Assembly (NCBI RefSeq): GCF_030052815.1
Contig: NC_079501.1
Coordinates: 78,388,979 to 78,452,978, forward strand
Length of the DNA: 64,000 bases
Source: Hevea brasiliensis
Lineage: Eukaryota; Streptophyta; Magnoliopsida; Malpighiales; Euphorbiaceae
Reading direction: 5' to 3'
Shown: piece after piece, positions 36,590-46,613 of the stretch
How the letters are laid out: every line of letters starts with the position of its first letter
Position numbering within the stretch: the stretch's first letter is position 1
The notes under the pieces: generated by a model
The model's database searches: none
What the model saw: the letters and a program-made list of their open reading frames with translations, nothing else
Told to the model about the DNA's origin: nothing
Position numbers and translations under genes: made by a program

Positions 36590-36982
36590 TCACTCTAATT
36601 TTGACTTGTCGGTTTTCTTCTTCGTGGACTTGTTGATGACTCCCATTGCAGTGCACTTCTTCTTGCTACCATACTGCTGCATCGTCTCTCCAACCTTTGT
36701 CAATCTCTCTTCTCCCAGAATCTCAAATATGTTCTTATCGCTAATACCCTTAGATTTCAAATCCAACATGTTAATAATTGTTTCAAAATTCTCTTGATTC
36801 AAATTACACAACCAACTAGAGGAACAACAGCATGAAGAAGTTCTCTTCGGAGTTCTGGACCAACTTCCGGCAGAAAGAGAGTCCATGAGATTAATGATTG
36901 CAGGCGCAGAGCAGCTAGAATCAACAGCAAAATCATTCTTGTGATCTGATTCTGATGCAGTACCATAATTAGAAGAATTCAT
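36590..36982 (-). CDS. Unrecognised small protein, candidate host gene
   Basis: An intact 130-residue frame from the ATG at 36982 (MNSSNYGTASESDH) to the stop at 36590-36592. An in-frame ATG at 37045 would add 21 residues, but a TATA-like box at 37061-37070 would put transcription start at or below it, so the inner start is preferred. The protein has an acidic/Ser-rich N-terminus, a Cys/Ser cluster (SSCCCSSSWLC), a likely helical middle (NLNQENFETIINMLDL, IFEILGEERLTKVGETM) and a Lys-rich tail (KKKTDKSK). Its base composition is clearly richer in G and C than the flanks. No family is recognised; it may be an exon of a larger gene. Confidence 0.45.
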   Translation of the reverse strand: MNSSNYGTASESDHKNDFAVDSSCSAPAIINLMDSLSAGSWSRTPKRTSSCCCSSSWLCNLNQENFETIINMLDLKSKGISDKNIFEILGEERLTKVGETMQQYGSKKKCTAMGVINKSTKKKTDKSKLE

Positions 36983-37060
36983 ATTCACTGTGAGAGTGAA
37001 ATCGACAGAGATTGAGATTTGAGATTCCAAGGTGAATGGGTACATGAGGGACTATGAGGA

Positions 37061-37070
37061 TTATATTTTA
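37061..37070 (-). promoter_or_regulatory. TATA-like box upstream of the candidate gene
   Basis: The minus strand reads TAAAATATAA about 80 nt before the preferred ATG. In this AT-rich sequence chance occurrence is likely, so confidence is low. Confidence 0.25.
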
Positions 37071-37433
37071 GGTGGATGTGCCTTCGTTGGAAGAAAGGAG
37101 TTTCAATTCCAACAAGTTATCCACCTCCAAATCCTATTGCTATAAGGATTGGGAGAAACTGTTTTACAATTTACAATTAATCATTAAAAAAAAGAATTTC
37201 TCTATTACGCAATCCAAAATTAAAAAAAAAAAAAAGATTATTCCTCTCAAGTCCAAATCTTGTAATTCTATTTTAAGTAAAAACCAAATCTTATGGGTAA
37301 ATTACATTAACCGTATCTCAACTTTATAGTATGCAACAATAAGATACTTGAGCTTCAAATTATAACAAAAAACTCCCAAAACATCAAAAAAATATAACAG
37401 TAAACACTATGTAACATCCTATAGCACCAGTTA

Positions 37434-37770
37434 CTCTCTCCGTCCTTAAATAATAGTCATATTTAGCTTTTTATTTTGTCCAAAATTATCTACCACATTT
37501 AGAAGACCAAGAAAAATTAACTATTTTTTTCAATTTTACTCTTTATCTTTATAAAATACAATAAATATTTATATAATATAACTAATATTATCACATCCTT
37601 CTTAATTAAACCAGCTATTTGTCACGTTGATATTCATTTCTTTAGATTTCTAAGAAAGGATAATTAAATAAATTACTAATTTTTTTTTTTTATAAAAATG
37701 AGGTTATCCAATAATTTCTTTAATCACCATGAAAAATCTAAATGTGGCTATTATTTGTGGACTATGGGAG
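37434..37770. mobile_element. Stowaway-type MITE
   Basis: The termini are inverted: CTCTCTCCGTCCTTAAATAA on the left and, in reverse complement, CTCCCATAGTCCACAAATAA on the right, continuing as TAGTCATATTTAG / TAGCCACATTTAG. TA dinucleotides flank both ends (37432-37433 and 37771-37772). The CTCCNTCCGTCC-like end and the TA target are typical of Tc1/mariner-derived Stowaway elements. It is 337 bp and non-coding. Confidence 0.82.
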
Positions 37771-37978
37771 TATATGATAATATGACATGCCAATGTGGAA
37801 GCATTGTTTCTCAACCTTTAATATGCTCTCTCTTTCAATGTGGCAATCGAATTACAGAAACACTATCTCTCTCCTCCATGCAAACCCATTTTCTCCCCTT
37901 TATGCTCTACCCTTTCTCCCCTCAATATCAACTTGTTCTCCCACAGATTTTTGATCTCATTCAACTAATTTAAGTTTT

Positions 37979-38036
37979 TGATTTCGTTTGAGTTTTCATA
38001 TGATTTCGTTTGAACTTTCATATGATTTCGTTTGGG
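37979..38036. repeat. 22-bp minisatellite, about 2.6 units
   Basis: TGATTTCGTTTGAGTTTTCA plus TA repeats at 37979, 38001 and 38023 with few changes. Confidence 0.85.
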
Positions 38037-38488
38037 TAAACATTGCTCTCTAATTGAAAAGGGTTTGCTTCATATAAAGTGAGGGATTTTGCCATCAATC
38101 TCAATCGAAAATGTGTCCCTATCCATTCTTGTTTTACAACAACAAAGAGTGAGGAAAAAGGTCAAAGGAGTACCGCTAGTCCCATTTTGTATTGTCATGG
38201 GTTAGGGAAAAATCCCTCATTTTCTCCTTTTTTTGTTCTACCACATTTTATGTTTCCCTTTCTCTCTCCATTCAGTTGACTTGATTTAACAATCCAATAA
38301 TCACTGCATTAGCATGTCTTGGGAATTTTGGGTCTTTGCATAACACAACTCACAAAATATTTCAAATTTCATCTTTCATTTTCAAGAAAAAAATCAAAAA
38401 CAAAAAATCAATATTCATGCAAATTGTAATTTTATTTTCACTTACCATATACTTCGGACAACCATGGAACCTCCTTCCAGGGTATTCA

Positions 38489-39224
38489 TGATATGCCTTG
38501 TGAAGCAGAAAATAAATTTGATTAGTTATAAAAGATAAGAAATTCTTCTGGATGAATCAAGGAACAAGAATAAGCAAAAATTAAGCAATATAACACCAAA
38601 ATCAACTTCAACAGAAAAAAAAAAAGAAACGATTTCTTTTTGGTATTTTATGATTTAAGATGCAGCATTAATAAAAGATAAAAATAAGAAGATAACTATG
38701 GAATATAAACTTTGATAAGAGTAATCTCGCCACAAAAATTACAATCCTAATGAAGATGCCACATAAGGAACTCTTGTGATAATTCAAGATTTCGCCACAA
38801 ACAAATAATGTTTGATAAGAAAGAAGAAGCAGCACTTGCTATTGATTAAAATTCAGAATGCTTTGAGCTTCCAAGAGTTTGCCTTTATATAGGCTAATTA
38901 CAAGCATTATAAAGGAAAATAGCAAGGTTACTAAATAGGAAGTTTGAATAGTTTTCTAAATAGAAAATAATATTGAATTCTTGAGAAAAAAAAAACACTT
39001 AAAAAATCAGCCCATAGAGTGATGCACAAATTTGAGGAGATTTGATGACTTTTCTATCTTATTTCCTTCCTTAATTGAAAGATATTTCAATCTCCTTCTG
39101 AGTTCTTTGACTTGGTCAATTCCAAACAGCAAATAGGGGCTTTTTACACATATATGGGCTTGTTTTCTTCATAATCAGCCTATTAGCTTTATTTTAACTT
39201 AAGCCCAAACATTTTAGTATGCAC
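38489..39224 (-). repeat. 3' LTR of element D
   Basis: The left end TGATATGCCTTGTGAAGC matches the 5' LTR start at 63449 (TGATGTGCCTTGTAAAGG). The minus-sense start is placed at TGCATGC... after GAGATGGG, near 39224. The two LTR copies align over the visible 550 bp. A TATA box (TATATAAAGG, minus sense) is at 38883-38892. Confidence 0.8.
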
Positions 39225-39699
39225 CCATCTCACATGCCCCATGGACTTGCCAAGTCCAGCCCAACTTCTTTAATTCAGAATGCTTTGAGCTTCCAAGAAT
39301 TGGCCTTTATATAGGCTAATTACAAGCATTATAAAGGAAAATAGCAAGGTTACTAAATAGGAAGTTTGAATAGTTTTCTAAATAGGAAATAATATTGAAT
39401 TTTTGAGAAAAAACACTTCAAAAATTAGCCCATAGAATGATGCACGAATTTGAGGAGATTTGATGACTTTTCAATATTATTTCCTTTCTTAATAAAAAGA
39501 TATTTCAATCTCCTTCTGATTTCTTTGACTTGGTCAATTCCAAACAACAAATAAGGGCCTTTTACACATATATGGGCTTGTTTTCTTCATAATTAGCCTA
39601 TTATCTTTATTTTAACTTAAGCCCAAACATTTTAGCATGCACCCATCTCACATGCCTATGGACTTGCCAAGTCTAGCCCAACTTCTTTAATTCTGAATG
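38854..39699 (-). repeat. Tandem duplication of about 423 bp across LTR D and pol end
   Basis: 38854-39276 and 39277-39699 are near-identical direct copies containing LTR U3, TATA box, polypurine tract and the pol stop region. The junctions share AATTC(A/T)GAATGC, so unequal exchange at this microhomology is the likely cause. Confidence 0.85.
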
Positions 39700-40153
39700 C
39701 AAGCAAGCAAAGTAATGTGCTTGCTTTTGGACCTAGTCAATGGGCCCTCATATGTCATGTCATCATGTGGCACATCATCTCTGCCTTGTTGATTAGGATT
39801 TGCCCTCAAATCCAATTCTTCCCCATCCTCAAAATCATCTTCCAAGTAAGGAGAAAGATCCCTCACATTGAAAGTAGTAGAAACATTGTACTCACCGGGC
39901 AAATCCACCTTGTAGGCATTGTCATTAATCCTTGCTACCACACAAAATGGCCATCAGCTCTTGGCAACAGCTTGGACTTCCTCTTATTTGGAAATCTCTC
40001 TTTCCTCAAGTGAAGCCACACTAGATCACCAGGTTCAAACCGCACTTGCTTCCTCTTCTTATTAGCGGCTTTGCTGTATTGTTCATTTTAGCCTCAATGA
40101 GCTTTCTAACTTGCTCATGCATAGACTTCACCATCTTTGCCTCCTTCTCCCCA
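39687..40153 (-). pseudogene. pol: Element D integrase C-terminal domain
   Basis: [35 protein letters not shown] and a GPLTRSKSKH tail form the C-terminus typical of this chromovirus type. The part at 39942-40153 is readable only in mixed frames ([20 protein letters not shown]). The stop lies in the copied segment at 39687-39689. Confidence 0.8.
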
Positions 40154-40684
40154 TTAACATTGGCTCTTTCTTGAACAGGAATTGACATCTAAATCCATTG
40201 GTGTGATTGGATTGAAGCCATAGACTACTTCGAAAGGAGAGTGCTTAGTTGAACTGTGCACACTTCGGTTGTAAGCAAATTCAACATAAGCCAAGCATTC
40301 ATCCCAACTCTTCAAATTCTTCTTGATGATAGTTCTTAGTAAGGTAGAGAGAGTTCTATTCACCACCTCTGTTTGCCTATCTGTTTGAGGATGACAGGCT
40401 ATGCTAAAGAGGAGGCGAGTTCCAAGCTTCTTCCACAAAGTCTTCCAAAAATAACTTAGGAAAGTGGCATCACGATCTGAAACAATGCTCCTTGGAATGC
40501 CATGCAACCTAACAATTTCCTTAAAGAAAAGGTTAGCAACAAGAGAAACATCATCAGTTTTATGGCAAGGAATAAAATGAGCCATTTTAGAAAATCGGTC
40601 AATAACAACTAATATGGAATCTTTGCCCCTTTGAGTTCTGGCAAGCCAAGCACAAAATCCATGCTCACATGTTCCCATGGGTGA
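40154..40684 (-). pseudogene. pol: Element D integrase catalytic core
   Basis: In one frame [15 protein letters not shown] carries the first catalytic Asp, then a single-base shift near 40640 leads into the frame with [35 protein letters not shown] gives the second Asp and [13 protein letters not shown] the Glu (with Arg for the usual Gly two before Thr). [19 protein letters not shown] follows. Confidence 0.88.
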
Positions 40685-41509
40685 TTAGGAACTAGAGAGG
40701 CATATACAGCCCTTGCGCCATCTCCTTGCTTTAGCCTTCTTGCATGCCATGCATTTCTCCACTACCTTGTGCACATATTTCATCATACTTGGCCAATAGA
40801 AATGCTTCTTTAAGGCTTCCAAAGTCTTCTTTTCATCAAAATGGCCAGTAAGAATCCCTCCATGTGCCTCCCTTACTAACAATTCTCTGATAGAACAGTT
40901 GGGAATACACAACTTTTTCATTTTAAAGAGGTAGCCATCATGTTGGTAGAATCTCTGAAAGGCTTTCTCTTTGCAAGAATCATAGATAGAAGAAAAGTCC
41001 CTATCTGACTTATATTGCTTAATCACCAATTCAAATCCCAATAACTTAGTATTTAGCAAAAAGATTAAGGCATACCTCCTGGATAATGCATTAGCTATAA
41101 TATTGGAGTGTCCCTTCTTATACTTGATCACATATGGGAATGATTTAAGAAACTCCACCCATTTGGCATGTCGCTTATTCAGCTTACTTTGTCTTTTTAG
41201 GTGCTTCAAGAACTCATGGTCTGTGTGGATAACAAACTCTCTTAGCAAGAGATAGTGTTGCCAAGTCTCTAAGGCACGAACAAGAGCGTAGAACTCTTTG
41301 TCATAGGTTGAGTATTTCAAACCAGCTCCATTTAACTTTTCACTAAAATAAGTAATGGGATGTCCTTCTTGCATTAGAACAGCCTCGATTCCCACTCCGG
41401 AAGCATCGCATTCTACCTCAAAGTTCTTCAAAAAATCTGACAATGCAAGTATTGGAGTAAAGGTCAGTTTTGCTTTAATGAGGTCAAAGCTCTTTTGGGC
41501 AGCTTCACT
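40685..41509 (-). pseudogene. pol: Element D RNase H and integrase zinc finger
   Basis: RNase H reads [39 protein letters not shown] and [11 protein letters not shown]. The last catalytic Asp is changed: [10 protein letters not shown], where family members have ADALSRR. The zinc finger of integrase follows ([22 protein letters not shown]). Stops and a shift near 41444-41509 cut it from RT. Confidence 0.88.
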
Positions 41510-42488
41510 CTAATTAAACTTCTCTTCCTTCTTTAAGCATTCCGTTATGGGGGCCATGATGGTGCTAAAATTCTTTACAAACCTCCTGTAGAAAAAGGCT
41601 AGGCCATGAAAGCTTCTCACCTCTAAGATTGTAGTTGGTACTGGCCATTCTTGTATTGCTTGCACCTTTTCTTTGTCCACCTCCATGCCATGTTTGGATA
41701 CCACCAAGCCAAGGAATGCGACTTGATCAAGGAAAAAATTACACTTCTTGATTTCGCATATAACTTTTCTTGGCGTAGAACTTAAAAAATAGCCCTTAGA
41801 TGCTTGAGATGATCTTCAAAACTCCTGCTATAAATCAGAATATCATCAAAATAAACAACCATAAATTTGCCAATGAAGTGGCGAATTACATGGTTCATGA
41901 GTCTCATAAAAGTGCTAGGAGCATTAGAAAGGCCAAAAGGCATGACCATCCACTCATACAACTCAAACTTTGTTTTAAAGGCTATTTTCCATTCATCCCC
42001 CTTCTTCATTCGAATCTAATGGTAACCACTTTTCAAATCAACTTTTAAAAAGATAACAGCACCATGTAACTCATCAAGCACATCATCAAGTCTAGGAATG
42101 GGATAGCAATACTTTATAGTGATTTTGTTGATGGCCCTACTATCAACACACATGCACGTGGAATCATCCTGTTTGGGCACCAATAAAGCTGGAACAAAGC
42201 ATGGGCTTATGGACTCACGAACATAGCCCCTTTTCAACAGCTCCATGACTTGCTTATGCAACTCCTTAGCCTCTTCGAGATTGCTTCTATATGCTGGTCT
42301 ATTTGGTAATGCCACTCCAGGAATTAAATCAATCTGATGCTCAATGCCATGAAGGGGAGGTAGTCCCTCTGGCAATTCTTCAAGAAAAACATCTTCAAAT
42401 TCTTCCAATAGTTCGGCCACCAAGGGAGGAACTACAATATGGTTAGATTCCAATAATTCTTTAATAATAAGCACAAAAACAAATATGT
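41510..42488 (-). pseudogene. pol: Element D reverse transcriptase
   Basis: Fingers: EELPEGLPPLHGIEHQIDL, RGYVRESISPCFVPALLVPK, CVDSRAINKITIKY, DVLDELHGAVIFLKVDLKSG. A TAG follows SGYH, at the same Gln position that is mutated in element A. Palm: [20 protein letters not shown] and the catalytic [13 protein letters not shown]. Thumb: [19 protein letters not shown], separated by another break at 41708-41781. At 42488 the frame meets solo LTR F. Confidence 0.9.
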
Positions 42489-43116
42489 TGTAACACCCCT
42501 ATATTCGGTAGTGCGTTCTACTATTCCGGTGACCAGTGTCTGTCCGGACAGCTAGAATGCCTGAAATTATACTTAAATATTAGTGAGGAGATATAAAATA
42601 ATGAAATACAATAGAGGAAAATACAAGAAAAGCAAAGTAAAAATAAGAGCAATGAAATGTAACTAAGTTAAACGAGCCAAAAACCGTAGCAATGGGTGAC
42701 AGCACCGGGAAGTTGCGGCGAGGACCGTTAACTAGCCCTGGACCGCGAGGAACCCTGGAAAATATTTTTAAGACTTAAATAAACATCTATTGAAGTACAA
42801 ATGACATTAGAAGTGTCAAAGAAAAATTAATTAATTAGTACAAAGAAAAACGAAAAATCAAGAAACCGACAAAAATCGGTGTTACCGAAAAATTGAGAAT
42901 ACAACCCGAATAGGGGCATGTTGATCAATTGACACTCTGAGCTAACTTTTGACCCAAGTGTCCATGGAAAATAAGTAGTGTTGAATTTTAAAAATGCCAT
43001 GAAAAATGAAATTTCATGTGTTGTATAAATAAATAAAATTGTGGGATATAATGTTAAATAATTAAAAGTTTAACATTAACTTAATATTTTAATTGTGTTA
43101 GTGGACCACTAAGCAT

Positions 43117-43125
43117 TATATAAAG
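43117..43125 (+). promoter_or_regulatory. TATA box of LTR F
   Basis: TATATAAAG, 255 nt before the donor-like GTAAGTG at 43372-43378. Confidence 0.6.
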
Positions 43126-43371
43126 TATTAAAAACCAGATTTCTTCCACTAACATTCTGCAAAACCATCTTCTTCCTCAAGATTTCAATTTGGCCGAAAC
43201 CAATCCACCATGAAAATACCATGGCCAAACCTCATTATACCTCCATGCACTCCACATTTAGCCCTCTTTTACACTAAGTTTCTTCATTAAACCTTGCATA
43301 CTTAGCTTCGGGAAGATATTGGCAGCAAAAAGAAGAAGTTTAGGTGAGGTTTTAGCAAGCTCTAATAAGAG

Positions 43372-43378
43372 GTAAGTG
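43372..43378 (+). promoter_or_regulatory. Putative splice donor in LTR F
   Basis: AAGAG|GTAAGTG, a close match to the plant 5' splice-site consensus. Confidence 0.5.
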
Positions 43379-44099
43379 CTTATTTTCTTCCCTTCCTTAA
43401 TTAAAACTTGTGTTGAGGTTATGGGTAGTATTTTGGGTGAAGAAATTTGAAGAAATGGTTGAGTTATGGACTGTCCATTTTTGGCAGCCATGGGAGGTGA
43501 GTTGCTTGAGTTTTTGTTACATTAAATTGGTGGGAATTAATGGCAATTAGTGTTGGTTGAGTCCATTTGAAGTGCTAGCAATTTAATCCTCTTGTATGTG
43601 TGAATTATGAATGTAAAGTGAGATTATGTATTTAAATTGGGAAGGTTGATGTATATGAGCAATTGGGCAGCCTTGTGATGCATGGTAGAGTGTTTAAATT
43701 CATGAAATAATTTAATGAATTATGGTACTAAGGATGGCAGCATGTGTATGTAATTATTGTTGGGAAATTAGATGTGTTAATGAGAGGTATTCATGTGTAT
43801 GTATTGTTGAAATTGGATATTGTGAAATGGAAGTGTAAATGGTGCATTGGCAATTGGTTATATTCTGCCCAAAGTTACTAAAATGTAAACTAATGAATGG
43901 TTATGGTTAGTACCAAATGCAGAATTAGGTTTGGGAAGTGAAGTATGGTTAGTTGAATGTGTGATTGGTTGATGCCTCAAAAATGAGTTAAGGGCAGTAT
44001 GCAAATAAGCCTATAACCCTAAGTGTGTGACTCCAATTAGTATAAGGCCAATTGGAGGTGAAATTAGGCACAAAATGTGCCAACTTTCATGAAGAAAGC

Positions 44100-46613
44100 T
44101 GTCATGACCCAACCTATGGGCCAGAGCGGCACTAGGACCTAGGCCAGCTTAAAGCCCCCGAGGCCCGTAGTAAGCCTAACTATTCCTCAAATCCATAACC
44201 AGGCCCACAATTTAAGACCAATATGCATATAAAATAATTTAAATCAAACTGTTATATTTTCATTTCGGGCCAACTTAGCCCAGAAATTTTCAGAAACTAA
44301 AATCAGGGGAGCCCAGCTCAACCCTATTACCTCATTTACAAACGGTTTAAATACCATACAAATCTTCATTTATTAATCTCAAAAATTTAAATTAACACAA
44401 TTTCTAACAAGGTCCACACTATTACTAACACATGCAGAGTTCTAGATTTTAAATTTAGAAAAGATAGTAAAACAATTAAATAATCGACGTTAAACCTGCG
44501 AGGAAGAAAACAGGTTGCTCTGTAAAATAACACCTCCTGTGGCCTGAAAAAATATTGAATAGGAGTGAGCGTTCGACTCAGAGAGTAAAATATCAATTTT
44601 AACCATAATCTCTATAACTATCTAAAACTAATGCACCCTGTAGAGTGAAATGCAACATCAGCAACAATTTCACATCATAACAGCAAAAAGGTAATTTGGA
44701 GAACTCACACACCCAGTAATATCAATCATAATATATGGGAGCTGATCCCCTATACAGCTCTCTTAAATCCAACCTGGTGCTAGCGAAGAACTCAAGCCAG
44801 ACTTTCGCTTAATAAACAAAATCGGGGTCCCAGCGAAGAACTCAAGCCGTGACTACCCCCGAAGGATCGGGTCCCAGCGAAGATCTCAAGCCGTGACTAC
44901 TCGTACTATCCATAGCCAACACCACATAACACGCACGCCAACGCACGAATACTGCTCCAAATTACCACAACAACATCCATGGCACTTAACAGTTATGAAT
45001 GCAACATAAAACGTGCCTAGATTTTAACTACATAGATATTTACATATAAGTGATGCATGGGCATGCTTGAACATATAATAATATCGAAATTACAATTAAA
45101 ATTAATATTTTACTCACAGTACACCGATGACTATTGTGGCTGCTGGATGCAGAAAAATAGCTGACCTCGATCACCTAATAATTAAATTACAAATTTATTA
45201 GTACTAAGTTAAGATAAAACTCTAAAGGGGCAATAAACAGCATAATTTATGCTGAAAATCCGGCAAAGTTTCCCCTATACCTGGGACCTACCCAACCTGC
45301 AAAAAGGCTCAAATAACACTTCTAAATTCAACTCATATCTCATTATCATCATATGGCCCCTCCTGGGCCCTCCAAACCAAGCAATACTCAAAACCTTAAA
45401 AATTACGTTTTAGTCCCTATAATTGACATTTTGTAAAAATCTATTCAAACAAGCTCTAAAAATTCTAAAATTTTGCCCCGCGGTCCTTAATAATATTATA
45501 AGGCTATTGCAAAATAAATTATAATTTTCTAATCACCCATGAATATTTTATTCAAAAATATCACTCAATTTCATAAGTTTCCAACAGCTAACATATTCTT
45601 AATTCAACCCAAATTAATATTCACATATTTAAACCTCCATCCTCAAGCTTCAACCAACCATATAAAATTTAAATATCTTAATTTCAAATAATCTTATATG
45701 CCCATATGCTAAAAATCTAACTAAAATCCATCTATATTTCTCAAAAATATTCTACAATCATTCAAAAATTCAACAAACACCATAGAATATCTCCAAATAA
45801 TTTTACTTTCATCATATATTTTTCTTAGAATTTTTCTCCAATTTTTCCTGTTTAAGAAACACTGTATTTATGCTCCATAGACAGAGAAATAATAAAAATT
45901 GTCTTATCCGAAGTTTATCTATGTCTCAAAAATTCCAAAAATTTATGAGGAAGCCTCTGGAAGTTGAATCATCTCCATAGCCCACTAGAGCCACCGCCGG
46001 AACCACCACACACGGTGGCTGGCCGCCGGTCGCCGGTGACATTTACCGAATCTGATCATACCACCATGTTCCTCTCCTCTTCCTCAGTCCATATGTGGTC
46101 TCGGATCGTCGATCCAACGGTCGGATCGTCCTAGATCTGACGAAAAAGCTTGAAAACCCCGAAACTTCTCTCCTCCATATCTCACTCATCCAACCTCCAT
46201 TTGCTGCAAAATTGGTATCAAAAGAAAGCTCTCGGAATAAGCTTTCCAACACCACCTGAATCGCCTCGATCGGACGTCGGATGAAGCCGAAATCGCGCCG
46301 GAAAGCCGCTGCCCAATGTGCGCGCATTTTCTCTCTCTCCTCCCTCTCTTGTCGCCGTTTCTGGTGGCTCTTGCCGTCGCCGGAGGGTCGCCGGCCGGGT
46401 GGGGAGTCGCTTGGGAGGTCTCCGGCCGGTCACCTGAAAAAGAAAGAAGAAGAAGAGAGGGAAGGAGAGGAGAGAAAAGAGATTGGGGGGGGGGGTTTCC
46501 TCCTCCCGATTTTCAACTTTTTTTTATGTATAAAAAGCTGGCTGTGACAGTGGAATTCCACTGTCACACGCCAAAAGTCCCATCTTCATTTTTTTTTTTC
46601 TCTGGTTGTTACA
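44100..46613 (-). repeat. Solo LTR I nested in LTR F
   Basis: The plus strand runs TGTCATGACC ... GGTTGTTACA (2514 bp), flanked by AAAGC at 44095-44099 and 46614-46618. Removing it restores the LTR F sequence (CATGAAGAAAGCCTACC). It belongs to the family of element B's LTR. A GC-rich patch with CGCCGG repeats covers about 45990-46440, including a G run at 46486-46496 just beyond it. Confidence 0.93.
46543..46568. promoter_or_regulatory. Perfect 26-bp palindrome in U3 of LTR I
   Basis: The half-site is TGTGACAGTGGAA, centred on GAATTC, with no mismatch. It lies 45-70 bp from the LTR start and just upstream (minus sense) of a TATA-like TTTATAC near 46527-46535. Confidence 0.7.
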
